A stretch of DNA of 64,000 nt. It comes from Torreya grandis. Its lineage: Eukaryota > Streptophyta > Pinopsida > Cupressales > Taxaceae. Position 1 is the stretch's first letter; the number at the start of each line of letters is the position of its first letter. Location: contig JARHVA010004089.1 of the NCBI GenBank assembly GCA_037957365.1, positions 1,320,001 to 1,384,000 on the forward strand, in the 5' to 3' direction. The notes beneath the pieces are model-generated. The model made no database searches. It saw only the letters and a list, made by a program, of their open reading frames with translations, and had not been told where the DNA came from. This document shows, one piece after another, positions 11,517 through 23,389 of the stretch. The position numbers were made by a program, and so were the translations under genes.

Positions 11517-12421
11517 TGACAGGACCTAGGTTCCCCAAAGCTCTGACACAACTTGTCAGAATTAAGAGCACACATGATTACCATTGTATAAGCAATTAAA
11601 CATGTAGAATTATACAAAAGTACAAGTAACTATCAATGAGAAATAGCATAGAATATGAGAGGTAACACACAATTGTATTCAACTCAGTTAGAAGGAAATT
11701 ACAACAAAGAGGTCACACTCTTTCTTCCACTTCGTGGGCTTACAGTAATCTTCCCTCAAGAGTAATCTTCTCTCAATAGGTCATAACACACAGCTAACAC
11801 AAGCTGTTGTTCACCTCATCGTACATCTAGTACAACCGAGTACGAACTGATACTCCAAGTAGATCTCACCATGATCTTACTCCTTGATGTATTGCTGTCA
11901 CCTTGGATCTTGCTCCCCCACTGATCTCCTTTTGACCCTCACATACACACACCCCTGTAGACCAACCTGATCTTACTTATCACATGTAGATCTCCTCCAT
12001 GGTCTTGCAACACCCTGCAGATCAAACCTGATCTTACATACATGAAGAACCCTACTTGATTCTACCATGGGAAGAACTCTCCAAGTTCTACACTTAACAA
12101 TACAACCCATGAGTCTATTATATAGATCTCATGCATACAATGATTAGACTTGCAGCTCAAGACTCAAACTAGTATTTAACATGCAAACAACCCATTCACT
12201 TAACTGACTGTTCGTTAATAGCAGTTCTAGAACTACATAGGCGACTGATGTCAGTCCTTGTCTGACTGGAGGTGACTGATGTTGGCTGACTATTGCCGAG
12301 GTTGGTTTCTTGTTGCACTATCCACTGACCGACGTTGGTGATCCTATCGACGCCAGTGACTGCATACTCAGCATCCTCCATGTTTGCAACAAGGTGAAGC
12401 TTTTAGCTCCACACCCTAACA
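11517..12421 (-). repeat. Element A LTR3 (inner)
   Basis: A 905-bp LTR with the same boundaries and spacing as LTR2, exactly 1204 bp downstream. It groups with LTR2 at about a dozen variable sites. Confidence 0.95.
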
Positions 12422-12720
12422 ATCTCCCACTTGGAGATAAACAACTGCACCTGTACCTATACCAGTACTTTGTCTAATCTGCATCCTGACTTGTATTCCT
12501 CTTCAAGATGAATCTTGAAGACTACCCACCACACTCCTTATGGTGTTAATCCTGTGCCTGAATTTCTTCATTCTCAGCTTACCTTCTTCTGCCATTGCTA
12601 TACTTCCACTCAAACAGAAACCCTTGTGAGTAACCTGTAATCAAAAAACCACTAACCAGATCTGGGTCATCTGTTAGTCAAACTCGCTCTGAGAACCTCC
12701 AACCTCGCTCTGATACCATT
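12422..12720 (-). other. Element A internal region 3
   Basis: A 299-bp copy with PPT complement at its left end (ATCTCCCACTTGG) and PBS complement (GCTCTGATACCA) at its right end, two bases before LTR4. It shares CTTCAAGATGAATCTTGAAG with internal region 1, whereas region 2 differs there. Confidence 0.9.
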
Positions 12721-13625
12721 TGATAAGACCTAGGTTCCCCAAAGCTCTGACACAACTTGTCAGAATTAAGAACACACATGATTACCATTGTATAAGCAAT
12801 TAAACATGCAGAATTACACAGAAGTACAAGTAAATATCAATGAGAAATAACATAGAATATGAGAGGCAACACACAATTGTATTCAACTCAATTAGAAGGA
12901 AATTACAACAAAGAGATCACACTCTTTCTTCCACTTCGTGGGCTTACAGTAATCTTCCCTCAAGAGTAATCTTCTCTCAATAGGTCACAACACATAGCTA
13001 ACACAAGCTGTTGTTCACCTCATTGTATGTCTAATACAATCGAGTACGAACCGATACTCTAAGTAGATCTCACCATGATCTTGCTCCTTGATGTATTGCT
13101 GTCACCTTGGATCTTGCTCCCTCGCTGATCTCCTTTTGACCCTCACATACACACACCCCTGCAAACCAACCTGATCTTACTTATCACATGTAGATCTCCT
13201 CCATGATCTTGCAACACCCTACAGATCAAACCTGATCTTACATACATGAAGAACCCTACTTGATTCTACCATGGGAAGAAATCTCCAAGTTCTACACTTA
13301 ACAATACAGCCCATGAGTTTATTATATAGATCTCATGCATATAATGATTAGACTTGCGGCTCAAGACTCGAACTAGTCTTTAACATGCAAACAACCCGTT
13401 CACTTAACTGACTATTCGTCAATAATAGTTTTGGAACCGCATAGGCGACCGACGTTAGTCTTTGTCTGACTGGAGGTGACCGACATTGACCGACTGCTGT
13501 CGAGGTCAATTTCCTTCTGTACTGTCCACTGACCGACGTTAGTGATCCTACCGATGTTGATGACTGCATACTCAGCATCCTCCATGTTTGCAACAAGGTG
13601 AAGCTTTTAGCTCCACACCTTAACA
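12721..13625 (-). repeat. Element A LTR4 (5' LTR in element orientation)
   Basis: A 905-bp LTR starting TGATAAGACC and ending CCTTAACA, followed by the target duplication TTACA. It shares with LTR1 the variants AATAAC, GGCAAC, CATAGC, CTACAG, CATATAATG, GCGGCTC, TCGAAC and CCTTAACA. Confidence 0.95.
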
Positions 13626-13630
13626 TTACA

Positions 13631-13790
13631 TGGGTTGTTTCAAGAGTTGAGGCATGAGTAAGAAGTTGGAAGACTACTCAGTGATAGTTAGAGTGATATT
13701 CATTTAGAAAAGAACTCTACTTTCCACTTGAGGATGAAACACATTTAATTACATTATCAATTCATTAGAATAACTTGGTGAAGCTGGAGA
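13631..13790 (+). pseudogene. E1 RNase H, 3' part
   Basis: The E1 frame resumes after the array: TTACATGGGTTG continues the codons broken at 9148. It reads LFQELRHE, and later LEKNSTFHLRMKHI at about 13705-13750, the typical copia RNase H end, with two in-frame stops. Its fit with 8741-9148 shows that the array is an insertion into a formerly continuous gene. Confidence 0.9.
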
Positions 13791-13926
13791 TGATTCAGAC
13801 TAGCTAGAATCTTGTGGATATGATGACCAAGGTGGTCATGTTGGACAAGTTGAGACTATGTTCAAATTTGGTTGGCCTTAGTGGTCATGGATCAGTGATA
13901 GATTCTATTCAAGACAAATAGTCTCC

Positions 13927-13937
13927 AAGTGGGAGAT
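13927..13937 (+). promoter_or_regulatory. E1 polypurine tract
   Basis: AAGTGGGAGAT lies directly before the 3' LTR start TGTTGAG. It is the usual plant copia plus-strand primer, also present in reverse complement beside the A and B LTRs. Confidence 0.88.
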
Positions 13938-14844
13938 TGTTGAGTGTGGAGCCCTTTGGGGCTATCACATGACCTTAAGAGTACATTTTGGGAGCCTAGA
14001 GAGCTCCACAAATGTGGGGAGCATATTTTTCCCCACTCCACCTTTTGTGGAACCTTGACCCACATGTGAGTGGAATATTTCTAGTTTCAATGTTTCCATA
14101 TTTTATGGAGTTAGTTATTAGTTATTTATTTTCCATGTTGACTTCCCTATTTTGGTTATTCCTTGGAAAATGTGTTGCCTTCCTTGTTATAAGGAGTTGG
14201 TTGTGATCACATGGTGTTGGTAAATGTGCCCTTGAAAGGTGGAGACTGAATCTTAGCATGTTCCTTCATGGATTAGCTTTTGGATGAGCTTGCTTAGGTG
14301 GAGGAGGGTTGTCACATGTTGGATAATGCTTATCTTGGATAAACATTTCACATTTATCCTCCTTTTATGGATTTTTTTTCATTTTCTACATATACATGGT
14401 GTGGTGTGGCCTTTAGAGGTTGATGGTTTATTTATAGGGTGTGGCTTTGAGGATTAGAGTCAAATTGTAGGTGTTTTAACAAAGTGTAGATGTTTATTAC
14501 AGAGTGTGGTATAGCAACTTGTGAAATACAACATTGTGCAGGTGTAGGTGAAATTGTAGCTTTTTGTGCAACATTTTCTATAGGAGATTTTTTGTATCTC
14601 TATGAGAGTTCATTATAATCTTGTTTTAGATTACTATTTTATTTGAGAACTTTCTTGGTGGATATAGCCCACATTGGGTAAACCATGGTAGATCTATATT
14701 ATTTGCATTATTATATTATTCTCTCATTTATGCTTTCATAATAATGGTGAATTAAGGAATGTTTCTATGATGCATGCTATTGTATAATTTAGATCTGATT
14801 TATGGTCATATTAAATCTGGTTTAAAAGTTTTTAATTCATAATA
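13938..14844 (+). repeat. E1 3' LTR
   Basis: A 907-bp LTR from TGTTGAGTGTGG to CATAATA, the degraded equivalent of the 5' LTR end CCTAACA. It aligns along its length with 4582-5501. Confidence 0.93.
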
Positions 14845-15057
14845 CTAAGTTGATTAAATTAGTAAATAATATTACAATAATTTAGCTACTGATTTGTATA
14901 ATATAAATGTATTTTAACCTTTCTATAAATAGAAACGAATATGAAGAAAATAAGACTTAGCTAAAAATCAGATGAAACGACTGAGACAAGGTTTGGAATT
15001 TACTGTGCAGGACTAGGACAATGTCACAAATCAAGATCTATCTTTCATTTTGTGAAA

Positions 15058-15105
15058 GGATAGGAGCATCAAAATAAGACACCTTGGGGTCTGATACTGT
15101 AGTCC
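15058..15105 (+). repeat. Dispersed motif, copy 2
   Basis: GGATAGGAGCATC followed by AAGACACCTTGGGGTCTGAT resembles 512-562 and 15714-15765. Copies 2 and 3 share GGGTCTGAT after the GACACC or GAACACC part. Confidence 0.4.
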
Positions 15106-15713
15106 TCTTTTGCCACTATTGTCCTAGAGACCTAAGTTTTTAAGGTTTTTTGCACTGTCCTTGTGTGAGCCTACTTGTGAAATTATGACTGTTGCAGGTC
15201 CATAGAACTCCTTGTAGAGCTGATTTAGACTTCAAACCCTAGACTTCATTGTGCTTTGATCAATCTTGAGAAAGAAGGGGGGGGTTAGTATATGTAAGAT
15301 GCATTGAATGTGTATCCACACCCCTTGTGTGGGCATGTTGCCTATATGCTTATTCTCTGAAGAGGGATCAAGCCATATGTAGTTCTCCCACTTGATGTGA
15401 TTTATGCAATATTATTATGAAGATGCAAAAATGATAAACTGGGTGTGCTTGAGGTGGCTAGGGACTGGTGTGAGGATTTGGATGTGCTTGTAGCTATATT
15501 AGATGGTTGTATGTAGAGAATAGGGAAGTTTGTCTCAATGGTCTTGCTTGTATTCTTGCTTGATTTTGTAATATTTTCTAGCCCCTTATAAATGAACTTT
15601 GAATGGGATTTTATAGAGATATGTTGGTCATTGGTTAAATGGATTCATGTTAGGTTGAAAAGAAGAAGGATAGGAACTAGAAGGAAGTAATCGTTGGAGC
15701 TAAAAATGCAATT

Positions 15714-15765
15714 AGACAAGAGCACTAAAAATGAACACCCTAGGGTCTGATGTTATATTCCAAGT
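15714..15765 (+). repeat. Dispersed motif, copy 3
   Basis: GACAAGAGCACTAAAAATGA, then ACACCCTAGGGTCTGATG. It lies about 650 bp from copy 2 in the same orientation. Confidence 0.4.
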
Positions 15766-18700
15766 TAGGTACTATTATCCCACAGGTGTGGGACCTGGGG
15801 GGATAGAATTATCATAGGAAATACAACTTGGTTAAGCTAGAATCAGGTCTCAGAAGTCTATAGATGACTAGGAATAAGCAAAAAGGTATCTAGAAGGGTC
15901 ATGAGAGGATGCAAGAGAGACCTATGGGTTGGGTGTCACAAGCCACACTCAAGCTACCAATTTTCACATTTTATATGACTACAACTTAAATATTAAAAAT
16001 ACTCCCACATGGTGAAAATATTATAAATAATGAATACTAAATGAATCACCTAAATTATAGAAGAAGAAACTAATGATGTGGAACACATCTTTAGTCCTTA
16101 TCATGTTAGTCATAAGAACTAAAAGGTCACATTAAAAATATGAAAATTGTAATGTCTATGATTGAGAAGATTGACAAAAACAAATAGCTTCAATTTGAGG
16201 AAGATTGTCATCTCACCTACAATACCTTGCAACATTATATATTTGTAGTGTTTTTAACACTTACCTCTAGTACTAATTAAAACACACTCTAGATTTGTAA
16301 AAATACATGAGTTTTTTTTTGTTATTTTTAATTTGATATTTTCAATAGCTAATTATTAATCCAAGGTTAAATCTCCAATTCTCTTTGCCACTCCAAGACT
16401 CAAATTTTCTTACTACAATCAATACGTTTTTTCCCCATGCTTTATCCTCATGTAGTCTATGCCTAGCATTACACCTTATTACTAATGATATCTTTGCTTT
16501 AGCAAAAAATATTGTGCCACTTGTTACAAATATTATTTCATGGGGATTATTGGGAGTATAATGTCTAAAAAAATTGTGTTGTTGTGTACTCTACAAAAGG
16601 GCAATACTTGTCAACTCTTCGCTAAATCATCTTGGTGCTTGAATTTATATTTACCTCTATAGGTAACATGATGAAATCACATGTCACTATCTTTTGGTTC
16701 TACATCGTATATTATCCATGGGTTTTAAGAGTTATGCTTGATATGTGGAATGGTATTATGCCATGTGTTATAATCTTGGGGACTAGTTTTATAGGGGTTT
16801 ACAAAGATTGATTATTTATGGGTCTGCCATTTTCATTTTAACTTTCTCAATATGCTTTGTGTTACCAAATTATCTAAAATTTTTATATCTCATCTCATAA
16901 AGGGTGTCATTCTCAGAGGTTTATCAATTCCACTCTCTCGATGCTCCATGTAGTAATATTTTTTCACTTGTCAAGATCTCATTTCATGGAGACTTGGGGG
17001 TTTTATTTTCACTCTTGGGTTTCCTTTCACTCTTAATTTTGATTTCCTATGTGGTGTTATGCATCATCCAATCACCATCTCTAAGGTGGATTGCATACTT
17101 GGCCAACTAGCATTGAAACACTAACATTCATTCAAATATTAAGCTTTTTAGATTCACATATAATGTGAACTTTAGGCTTATAATGACCCAAAATAAGTTA
17201 CTCTTAGCCAATGTGGGAAAAGTGCTACATTGATTTGATACATCTAGGTTCACTAATTCAATGAACAAATCAACAAGTCAATGTTATATTAGTGAAAGTA
17301 TGATTAGGGGTTTGATAAAACAAAGTTAATATCTATTCAAGGTCTCATGTTGGTGGGAATCATTACGTTTTAGGGCTGATTCATGGTGTACATAAATTAT
17401 TATGTGGTTATGAGAGTTATCTCTCCTAGTTTAAACTTTTACTCTTAGTAAATAAGCTCATATAACTTAAATACGAGGGAAGGCTTGATTTAAATATTGA
17501 CAAAGACATTTCATTCAATTATTTTCATCAAGGAATTGATCTTTTCCTAGTTTATGATTCTTTAAAAATACATTTATTTGTAGAGGAAGAGTTAAAATGT
17601 TTAACAATAGGGGATTTAAATGGAAAAATGATAAGATACATAAAGATAGTACTCCACTCATTATTCTTGGATGAGGTTCTAATATATAGATAAAACTTTC
17701 CAGAGTTAGTGAATACATCTAATGTCCCTATATATATCTAGAAAAATGTGATAATTTTATGGTATATAAACGTATAAGGAATGTATTTCAATACTTTATA
17801 CAACAACACATACCCATTATAATCTCTATAATTGAAAAAGGCACAAAGGTTCTCATATAAATAAGCTTTAATTGTTACATCCACATATAACAATTATCTA
17901 ATCTTTACTTGCATTAATCACTTCTTTGGAATCTACTGAATACAATAAGCATCTTTCCTCACAGATCCCATACATGCAATCTGGACGCACATTTATTTAT
18001 TCACTAATTATAAATGAATCAACTCAAAATAATAACTTTAATTTACTTATTTTAACCATAAGTAAAATAAGCAAGCAAAAGGTTGGAGTATTATCCACAA
18101 AAACTATAAGGTTGCAAACTAGTATATCGTCTATCCATATTAAGGTTGAGAAATGTTTTTGTATTATAGTCTTGGTCGCCCTCATAGTAGTTGTAGGGGT
18201 CCATAATAAATAAATAGGAAATATATACTATTTTTGGTTCATAATAGCTTCCTATCTCAATTGGTACCTCAACATTTATGCCCTTTACTTAGATTATACT
18301 CTTAGCACCTAATTGTCCTTCTAAACATACTCTTACTTAGTTTATTTCAGTATGTTGGTGTTCAAGGGAATATGCATCAAATTTAATGTCATGCCTAGAC
18401 AAAGTACACAAAATACATAAAAGAAAATAATTCACAGAGAATATTCCTCATTGATTATTAGGACACAAGCCTTCATGATCAACATATTAAATTGAAGAAG
18501 CCAAATGTAATACCAAATTTTAAAAGATTTAAAAAATGTAATATAAATACAAAGAAGATTTCACAAATGGAATATAAAAAATTTACAATTTTTACAGAAC
18601 TAGGGTACCTAAATAGCAACAAAAGCCATTGACCAAGCGAAATGTTCATCAAACAAAAAATTCCTTCCCAATTTATTAAAAAAAAGTGTATTCTATGATA

Positions 18701-20380
18701 TAGTTTACCACCACATCTACTAAACAAAATTATATTGCATATTATTCTAGAATAAATGACACCAATTTAATTATTCCCCATCTCATACTTAGTATTGATA
18801 GGCCCTATCTTAGCTCTGTCTCCCCTTACTTAACACATATAGCTAAGTCAATGATAAATAGGGTTGTTAACATGGCTTTTCCCCTTCCCAAGTATAACAC
18901 TCAAATATATTAATGGCCCAACTTTGTCCCCCTAACCCAATACATAGTAGAGGTGTTTAAGTTGAATATTTTTTTAAATATAATATCTATTAAGCAATGT
19001 TTCAACCTAGAAAAAACTTCTCTCTCACTCCCCATCCCAAATACACAAAGGATGTTAAAACCAAAGAGCAAGGAGGTTAAGAGAAATATATAAAAATATA
19101 ACACCTTTAAAATGTAACACAATCCCATCAACATCCATTTAAAATAATGGAAATCATAACTTTTAAATACCATAAAATTATTTAACAATTAAACCAAGGC
19201 TTGGCTCAAGAAGACTAACTTTTGGTCTTTCCAAAGTATCAGATTATTATAACACTTCCATGGTTTCACCATTTAATCCCACTTTCCTTGTAATTATTTT
19301 GTACAACCAATGCCCTCCTCTCCATAAATCTTTCTTCTTACATGAAATATTTCCTAATTCATGAATTTGATTTATTTCTTGATTCATAATAGGCTTCTAA
19401 TAAGTCCCAAATCCTCTCTTTAAAACTATGTTGGTTTTATTTTAAATTATCATGGGATTTATAGTTTTTTGTATGAAGTGAGAAGTTTTATGAAGTGCTA
19501 GATGTCTATAAACTTTTAGGGTTTCATCCCATCCTATCACACCACTGATCTATAGTGGATCTAGTTAGGATTTAGTCTATTTTAATTACACATTTATTAT
19601 GCTGAGTACGATTGGAAGCTACCCTTTGGGTGGTTTTGTAAACCCTTTATTTAATGGTCACCACCACCATTTCGACATTAGTTGATGTAGAGATAGTAGG
19701 CAGGAGTCTAAGAAATGATGGAACGAAAATAAGCACATAAATTTATTCCAAAAGTTTACAATGAGGTACAAGTTCTATACCTGATGTGTTTATTTACATG
19801 AGTTTGATAGAGCCTGTAAATATTTTGAAAACTTCACTCTAGTTGCTTACTTTGTGGGTTGAGTCCCTCTTGAGATCCTCTTAAAGTAGTGGGTCCATAA
19901 CCATTGGCAAGGCCGTGGTGTGAAACTAGAAGGAGTCGAGAACGTTAGTAGGGGTTTTTTATGTTTCATTTCACAAACCCAAAACACTATATATCTATTG
20001 TTAATCATGGCTCCTAGTTTATTCACAACACATTGGTGGTGTTTTCTCATTAGACTATAGACTTTCAAGTTTCCTAGTAAGCCAAGCTCAAAATCCTAGT
20101 GTGAATATAATTTTATGGCTTGCCTCTTCCCCTTTAGAATTTTGTTGACCAACTCATTAAACCCCCAAGATATTTAATCTACCATGAAAAATCAAAGGTC
20201 TATGTAGCCTGTCCTTAGAAAAGGGTTTGTGTGGAGATTTACCTAGCCAAATATCTCAAGGAGTACATTGAGATTCAAGTTAGAAATAACTGATTCACAC
20301 ATCGTGTGCTTTATATAAACCTACTAAAACCTTGTTTTAGGTGATAATAATCATATCATATGATTCAATAATGCCCTTTA

Positions 20381-20668
20381 ATGGTCCTCACTTCTGTTCC
20401 TCAAGACAAAAGTGGGTCTGAGTCCAAACCCCAGAATAAGAATCCTGATAGTGGGACCATAATCATTAATAATAAAAATAATTCAGGAAAAGGTTATGTT
20501 AGGCCCCAACCCACTATGTATCAACCCATAGGTGATCATAGCTCTTTGGTCTCTTCTAAAAAATGTTTTCTCCTTCTCAAGTTAAGGCTTCACCTCCTAT
20601 TTCCCGCTCTCCTCAAGAAGTTGCTAATTTTGTTTCTTTCCCATCCTATGCTAGCTTGGCTCCTTATT
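20381..20668 (+). pseudogene. Possible LINE ORF1 fragment
   Basis: A 96-codon frame starting MVLTSVPQDKSGSESKPQNK is hydrophilic and rich in Ser, Asn and Lys at its start. Shifted frames beyond it read PPISRSPQEVANFVSFPSYA and then KLGEFLLSDANFN. This composition and the position upstream of the endonuclease fit a LINE ORF1 region, but I see no zinc knuckle and cannot identify it firmly. Confidence 0.35.
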
Positions 20669-21149
20669 TAGGTGAAAATATTATATTCTAAGATTAATCT
20701 CATTAATCTCAATTGTAAAGCTATCTTGCGGTGCTCGCATATCCCCTCTCCCATTTTGGATGATAAGTATGTGCCAAATAAATGATAACCTTTCAAGCTA
20801 GGAGAGTTTTTGTTGAGTGATGCAAATTTTAATCGATTTGCAATATTCTTAGGCATTTCAAAGGAAAATGATATGAATCTTGATGTTTCCAAATGTTAGT
20901 CTATTCTTGAAATGTTCTAGACCTTACTGATCTAGTACGTAAGCATATGGTCAAGAATAATTGTCAAACAAATTTAATATGCTTTTTTTTTCATACAAGA
21001 AGTCATGATTTTTGAATTCCTCCTTTATTCCAATGCTCACATTATTTGGCCTAGGGATTTATGTCAGGCCACCTGTCATGAGCCTAATCATGGTGTTGTT
21101 ACTATTTTAGCACTTGAGTTTTCTCAGAATATTATTTATTGGGGTTTAA

Positions 21150-21650
21150 ACCCCACCCATTAGGTCAGTTGGACATTGTTTGATTTTGATAACTACATTA
21201 TTAGTCTTGTTAACCTATATGCATCTAATAATGTGGTGGAACACACTTTGATCTAGAGATAGTTAATTGATTCACTTCTAGATGCCCATTGGATCTTATA
21301 TGGTGACTTCAACATGGTTGAGCCCCATGAAGACAAAGAAGGTCATCTTCCCATGTATTGGTGTGCTTGAGAGTGGGAGGCATGGTTTTATATGCATAAC
21401 AAACTCAAGGTGTTTGATCCTAACCACCACTGCAGGAGAGAATCAAATTCCCCCTAGTTCATTTAGTCTAATTTTCACCAAAGAGAAGATAAAGTGCTTA
21501 AATTTCTTGATCAAGCTTTGCTTGTTAAATAATACCTTTTTTATTTACTCATATGTATAGTTAGCTCGTAGTTGTGCTCTTAGACACCCCTTTGTCAGAC
21601 CATCATCCTATTTCCTTTAATTTTGAATGGAACACTCCTTAGATTAAATC
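21150..21650 (+). pseudogene. LINE endonuclease remnant
   Basis: The AP-type endonuclease nicks the target DNA to prime reverse transcription. Two of its motifs are readable: AHWILYGDFNMVEPHEDKEG at about 21280-21340 (the GDFN motif with catalytic Asp and Asn) and LSDHHPISF at about 21593-21620 (SDH motif with catalytic Asp-His). Stops and at least one frameshift lie between them. Confidence 0.85.
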
Positions 21651-22429
21651 TCATAAATCATAGTTTTATCTCAATATTGATCATCTTAGACATGAGTGCA
21701 CTATTTAGAAAATTATTTAAATTTGGAACCTAGTTCCCAAACCCTTTAAGGATATTGGTTGGATTAATTAGTGGGCTGATGCCATTACTCACACCACCAC
21801 TTTTCTTAGAATATATGGTATGTAAGATTCTATATTTTGACAACACCTGCATCATGCCAAAAATTAAGAGTACCTTTAGGTATCATAAAATCTTAAGGCC
21901 TCACCTTTTAATACTCACCTTCAGGTTCAAGTATGCCTTTTAATATAGAGCTAGAGGAGTGTAGCTCAGAGCTAGGATGCATTGGCTAAAATTTGGAGAT
22001 AAAGTGACCAAATAATCCTTTTATCTCCTTCGGTCCATATAAGCTACTGATAAAATTAAAGCCATTAAAGATGCTTCATCCAAATTTACCAAGTTTCTTA
22101 ATATCTTTCAAGTTTTTATAAATCTTGATCATGGTATCTTTTCAGCCTAGCCTTCCACTCCTAGTTGTGAAGTCACACTCTCTCAATTCCTTGATGTTAT
22201 CATGTGCAAGATCTCTGAAGCACAAAAACTTGCTTATGATAGACCACTCAGCTTGAAAGATCTTAAAGAAGTTGTTATGTAAATGGATAATGACAAATAT
22301 CTAAGAGTTGATGGGTTTCTTTATGATTTCTATCAAACCTTATGGGATACTATGGGTCATGATCTTCATAAACTATATTCTAAAAATGTTTTGTCTAACT
22401 CTTTGGGCTCTCTCATATTTTAAGGTAAC

Positions 22430-23190
22430 ATGAAGTTTATGCCTAAGGCTGGGGATCCTAAAGCTATTACCGACTAGAGGCCTATCACCCTTCTTAATGT
22501 GTCTTATAAAATTATTTCTAAAGCTTTTACCCTTAGAATTGAACACCTTATCCCCTTAATTGTTAGGAGTGAACAAAAAAGGTTTATTCAACATAGATAC
22601 ATTCTAGACAATGTCATTGTTATCTAGGAAGGTATGGAAAGGGATAGGATTGTTATTTAAAATGCATAATTTACCAAGATTGATTTTGAGAAGGTGTACG
22701 ATCAAATCGAGTGGCATTTCATTATAGCAATGCTTCATGCTCTTGGGTTTGGCCCCAAGTTTGTACAAGCTATCAATATGATTTTTCAGGATGCTAGTGC
22801 CTATATCACTATTAATGGTACTCAATCCTAGTGTTCTTAACTTCATCTCCCTATCAGGCAGGGTTTCCCTCTAGCTCTGTCTCTTTATGTATTGGCTATT
22901 GAGGGATTTAGCTATCTTTTGGATAATTATGCTTCTAGGGGTTTGGTAAAGGGTATTTCCCTCCCCATTTTAGACCATCAACTTATTAATGGAAAATTTA
23001 CAAATGAATCATTTTTCACCCTTCATGAGGAAGAGGATTATGTTAAAAATACTATGGAATGCCTTGACACTTTCTTCCTTGCTTCTGGGTCTTCCATCCA
23101 ATGGTAGAAGACTCAATGCTATCGCTAGTCCCTTTCTCCTAAACCTCCTTGGTTGGAGGGATATCAATGGAAGTGTATTGTCTTAGGAGT
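22430..23190 (+). pseudogene. LINE reverse transcriptase remnant
   Basis: RT motifs appear in order: RPITLLNVSYKIISKAFTLR (about 22480-22540), KIDFEKVYDQIEWHFI (about 22676-22723, with the first catalytic Asp in the position usual for KAYDRV), and RQGFPLALSLYVLAIEGF (about 22855-22910). The catalytic (F/Y)ADD box is replaced by FTNE at 22997-23008, followed by conserved-like LASGSSIQW and KTQCYR. Loss of both Asp residues, plus several stops, means no activity. Confidence 0.9.
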
Positions 23191-23389
23191 TTAATTTAAA
23201 TTCTTTGGCACTTCCTTTGCATTTAGAGCTTCACCCACTAATTTGTGATCTTATGTGGTTCAAAGGATTGAAAAAAAGTCCTTCTAGATCACTAAACCCT
23301 TGAATTTATCAAGGAAGTTTAATATTTTATCTAAGGTCCTCATTGTTGCTCATATTTAATAATATTCATGTTGGGATAATTCAAATAGA

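Larger units (their letters stand above)
9149..13625 (-). mobile_element. Element A: tandem array of four LTRs and three short internal regions
   Basis: The structure is LTR-internal-LTR-internal-LTR-internal-LTR in minus orientation: 865/905/905/905-bp LTRs separated by three internal regions of 299 bp each. The period is exactly 1204 bp between LTR2, LTR3 and LTR4. The array is flanked by the perfect 5-bp direct repeat TTACA (9144-9148 and 13626-13630), within the RNase H of E1. Each internal region has a PPT next to one LTR and an iMet-type PBS next to the other, and only about 60 codons of fused gag start and RNase H end. It is a non-autonomous copia derivative related to element B. Outer LTRs 1 and 4 are more alike than either is to inner LTRs 2 and 3. 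Confidence 0.95.
4582..14844 (+). mobile_element. Ty1/copia LTR retrotransposon E1 (decayed, interrupted)
   Basis: The two LTRs (4582-5501 and 13938-14844) begin TGTT(C/G)AGTGTGG and are clearly the same sequence. An iMet-type PBS follows the left LTR and a purine tract precedes the right one. Between them the order is gag, protease, integrase, RT, RNase H, the copia order, on the + strand. The flanking 5-mers are TTGAG (4577-4581) and CTAAG (14845-14849), which differ by two transitions, so a decayed target duplication is plausible but not certain. The coding frame has many stops and frameshifts. A 4.48-kb minus-strand array (9149-13625) is inserted in RNase H. Without it the element is about 5.8 kb. 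Confidence 0.95.
14845..20380. other. Long non-coding AT-rich stretch
   Basis: No coding gene is supported over about 5.5 kb. Open frames of 60-96 codons on both strands lack motifs. Positions 15058-15105 and 15714-15765 hold two copies of the dispersed motif. Sequence from about 19490 to 20380 precedes the LINE and could include its degraded 5' region, but I cannot show that. Confidence 0.55.

Noticed and set aside
10313..13625. Reading the A array as a satellite or as several independent nested insertions
   Set aside because: Each unit has a PBS and PPT at LTR borders and there is only one target duplication, at the outer ends; nested insertions would split an internal region and leave extra duplications, which are absent.
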